From Candidatus Bathyarchaeota archaeon (GTDB lineage: Archaea > Thermoproteota > Bathyarchaeia > 40CM-2-53-6), in the NCBI GenBank assembly GCA_005888675.1, contig VBBA01000296.1:1-7218 (forward strand): a DNA stretch of 7,218 bases. Direction: 5' to 3'. The translations under genes were made by a program, and so were the position numbers. Shown here one piece after another: positions 6,538-7,218 of the stretch; the first letter of the stretch is position 1, and each line of letters opens with the position of its first letter. The notes below the pieces were generated by a model that worked only from the letters and a program-made list of their open reading frames with translations, ran no database searches and was not told the origin of the DNA.

Positions 6538-7218
6538 ATGAAAATACCGTTAGGGACTGCAAGCTTAGTAATCCTCACCCTGCTACTTTCGAGCACGCTT
6601 TCTTCCAATCCTCCACATTCTATCGACAACTCTCATCCCGAAGCTATCCCAACTGGCGGGTTGACATTCGCTGCTGGCTGGGCAGCAACCCCTCCAATAA
6701 TTGATGGAACATTTTCCTCCAAAGAATGGCAGTCAGCCGCAACGATCGAGTTCAACATCACCTACAATATCGGCGACCGGATCACACCGGGAATACTCTA
6801 CGTCCTGAATGATGCCAGCAACCTCTACTTAGGCGTCAAGGTCAAGGATACCAGCTTCAACCAGGGGGATGTCTTAGAGTTCTTCTTTGATAACAATAAC
6901 ACGGGAGTAATGACGAAGGGAGATGACGTCCTCCAGTTCGACGTCAACGCGCTCATGACCAGTCACATAGGCTTCTTCGACGAATTCTTAAACAGCTATC
7001 CCGCGGGTCTAGGCCAGACTGAGGATCGCGCGGTCGTCGGAGGCACGACAGACGGGACGGGCGCCGGTTCTGGAGATGGCCAGTACGACTACTTCGAGAT
7101 ATCACATCCCTTGAACTCTGGAGACAAGGGACACGATATCTCGTTGAAACCTGGGGACACGTTTGGGCTCTTGGTGCGGTATGATGATGACGGGAGAATA
7201 GGCTCTTTCTGGCCCGGT
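6538..7218 (+). CDS. Exported CBM9/DOMON-like beta-sandwich protein, C-terminus beyond window
   Basis: The frame is open to the window edge for 227 residues. The N-terminus is a clear signal peptide: Lys2, then a hydrophobic core at 4-17 and small residues SSTLSS at 18-23. A polar linker follows. From about residue 50 the sequence resembles the CBM9-like fold: PPIIDGTFSSKEW (52-64), LYVLNDASNLYLGVKVKD (87-104), then DVLEFFFDNNN with GDDVLQFDV (111-136), where acidic residues resemble a calcium site. These features recur in secreted sugar-binding or surface proteins. Two possible N-glycosylation sequons are N73-I-T and N120-N-T. ATG 6538 is chosen because the signal peptide starts there; ATG 6484 would add 18 hydrophilic residues and is the alternative. 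No cysteine lipobox follows the core, so a lipoprotein is unlikely. Any catalytic domain or membrane anchor would lie outside the window. Confidence 0.78.
   Translation, partial: MKIPLGTASLVILTLLLSSTLSSNPPHSIDNSHPEAIPTGGLTFAAGWAATPPIIDGTFSSKEWQSAATIEFNITYNIGDRITPGILYVLNDASNLYLGVKVKDTSFNQGDVLEFFFDNNNTGVMTKGDDVLQFDVNALMTSHIGFFDEFLNSYPAGLGQTEDRAVVGGTTDGTGAGSGDGQYDYFEISHPLNSGDKGHDISLKPGDTFGLLVRYDDDGRIGSFWPG

Noticed and set aside
1..7218. CRISPR array, insertion sequence, tRNA or rRNA
   Set aside because: No regularly spaced repeats, no transposase frame or terminal inverted repeats, and no cloverleaf or conserved rRNA segment seen on either strand.

Overview
The window looks archaeal, most likely a mesophilic or moderately thermophilic member of the TACK/Thermoproteota side, although the lineage cannot be fixed from 7 kb. 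The main evidence is a pantoate kinase of the archaeal GHMP type (bacteria do not use this route to CoA). The mutase has the archaeal-style GGEENGG sugar loop. At least one gene has a TATA-like element 26-30 bp before its start codon and no Shine-Dalgarno sequence, as in leaderless archaeal transcription.

Layout from left to right: (1) minus strand 1-830, pantoate kinase, C-terminus cut by the window edge; (2) a divergent promoter region of 245 bp; (3) plus strand 1076-2810, an ABC exporter half-transporter (membrane domain plus ATPase domain) whose frame is broken near 1484-1493; (4) plus strand 2979-5381, a two-gene operon of an NDP-sugar pyrophosphorylase (intact) and a phosphohexomutase of the GlmM/ManB type, whose frame is broken at 4330-4334; (5) minus strand 5378-5584, a 68-residue protein with two CxxCxGxG knuckles, convergent with the mutase and sharing a CTAG with it so that both genes stop there; (6) plus strand 5716-6162, a small membrane protein of the DUF4260 type; (7) 375 bp without a convincing gene; (8) plus strand from about 6538, an exported beta-rich protein resembling CBM9/DOMON-like domains, running off the window.

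The sugar operon makes metabolic sense: the mutase would turn a hexose- or hexosamine-6-phosphate into the 1-phosphate, and the pyrophosphorylase would activate that to an NDP-sugar for glycan or glycoprotein synthesis. Pantoate kinase serves CoA synthesis and is not obviously linked to it. The exporter's substrate cannot be read from the sequence.

I see no defence system, CRISPR array, insertion sequence, tRNA or rRNA. The most notable observation is that two otherwise well-preserved genes each lack a short block, about 26 bases in the exporter and 25 or 28 in the mutase. The block missing from the mutase is exactly the catalytic phosphoserine loop. Either these are recent small deletions that inactivate both genes, or the assembly lost similar short pieces twice. 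Raw reads would settle this. A second oddity is a Thr in pantoate kinase where an Asp, catalytic in the family as I recall it, is expected.
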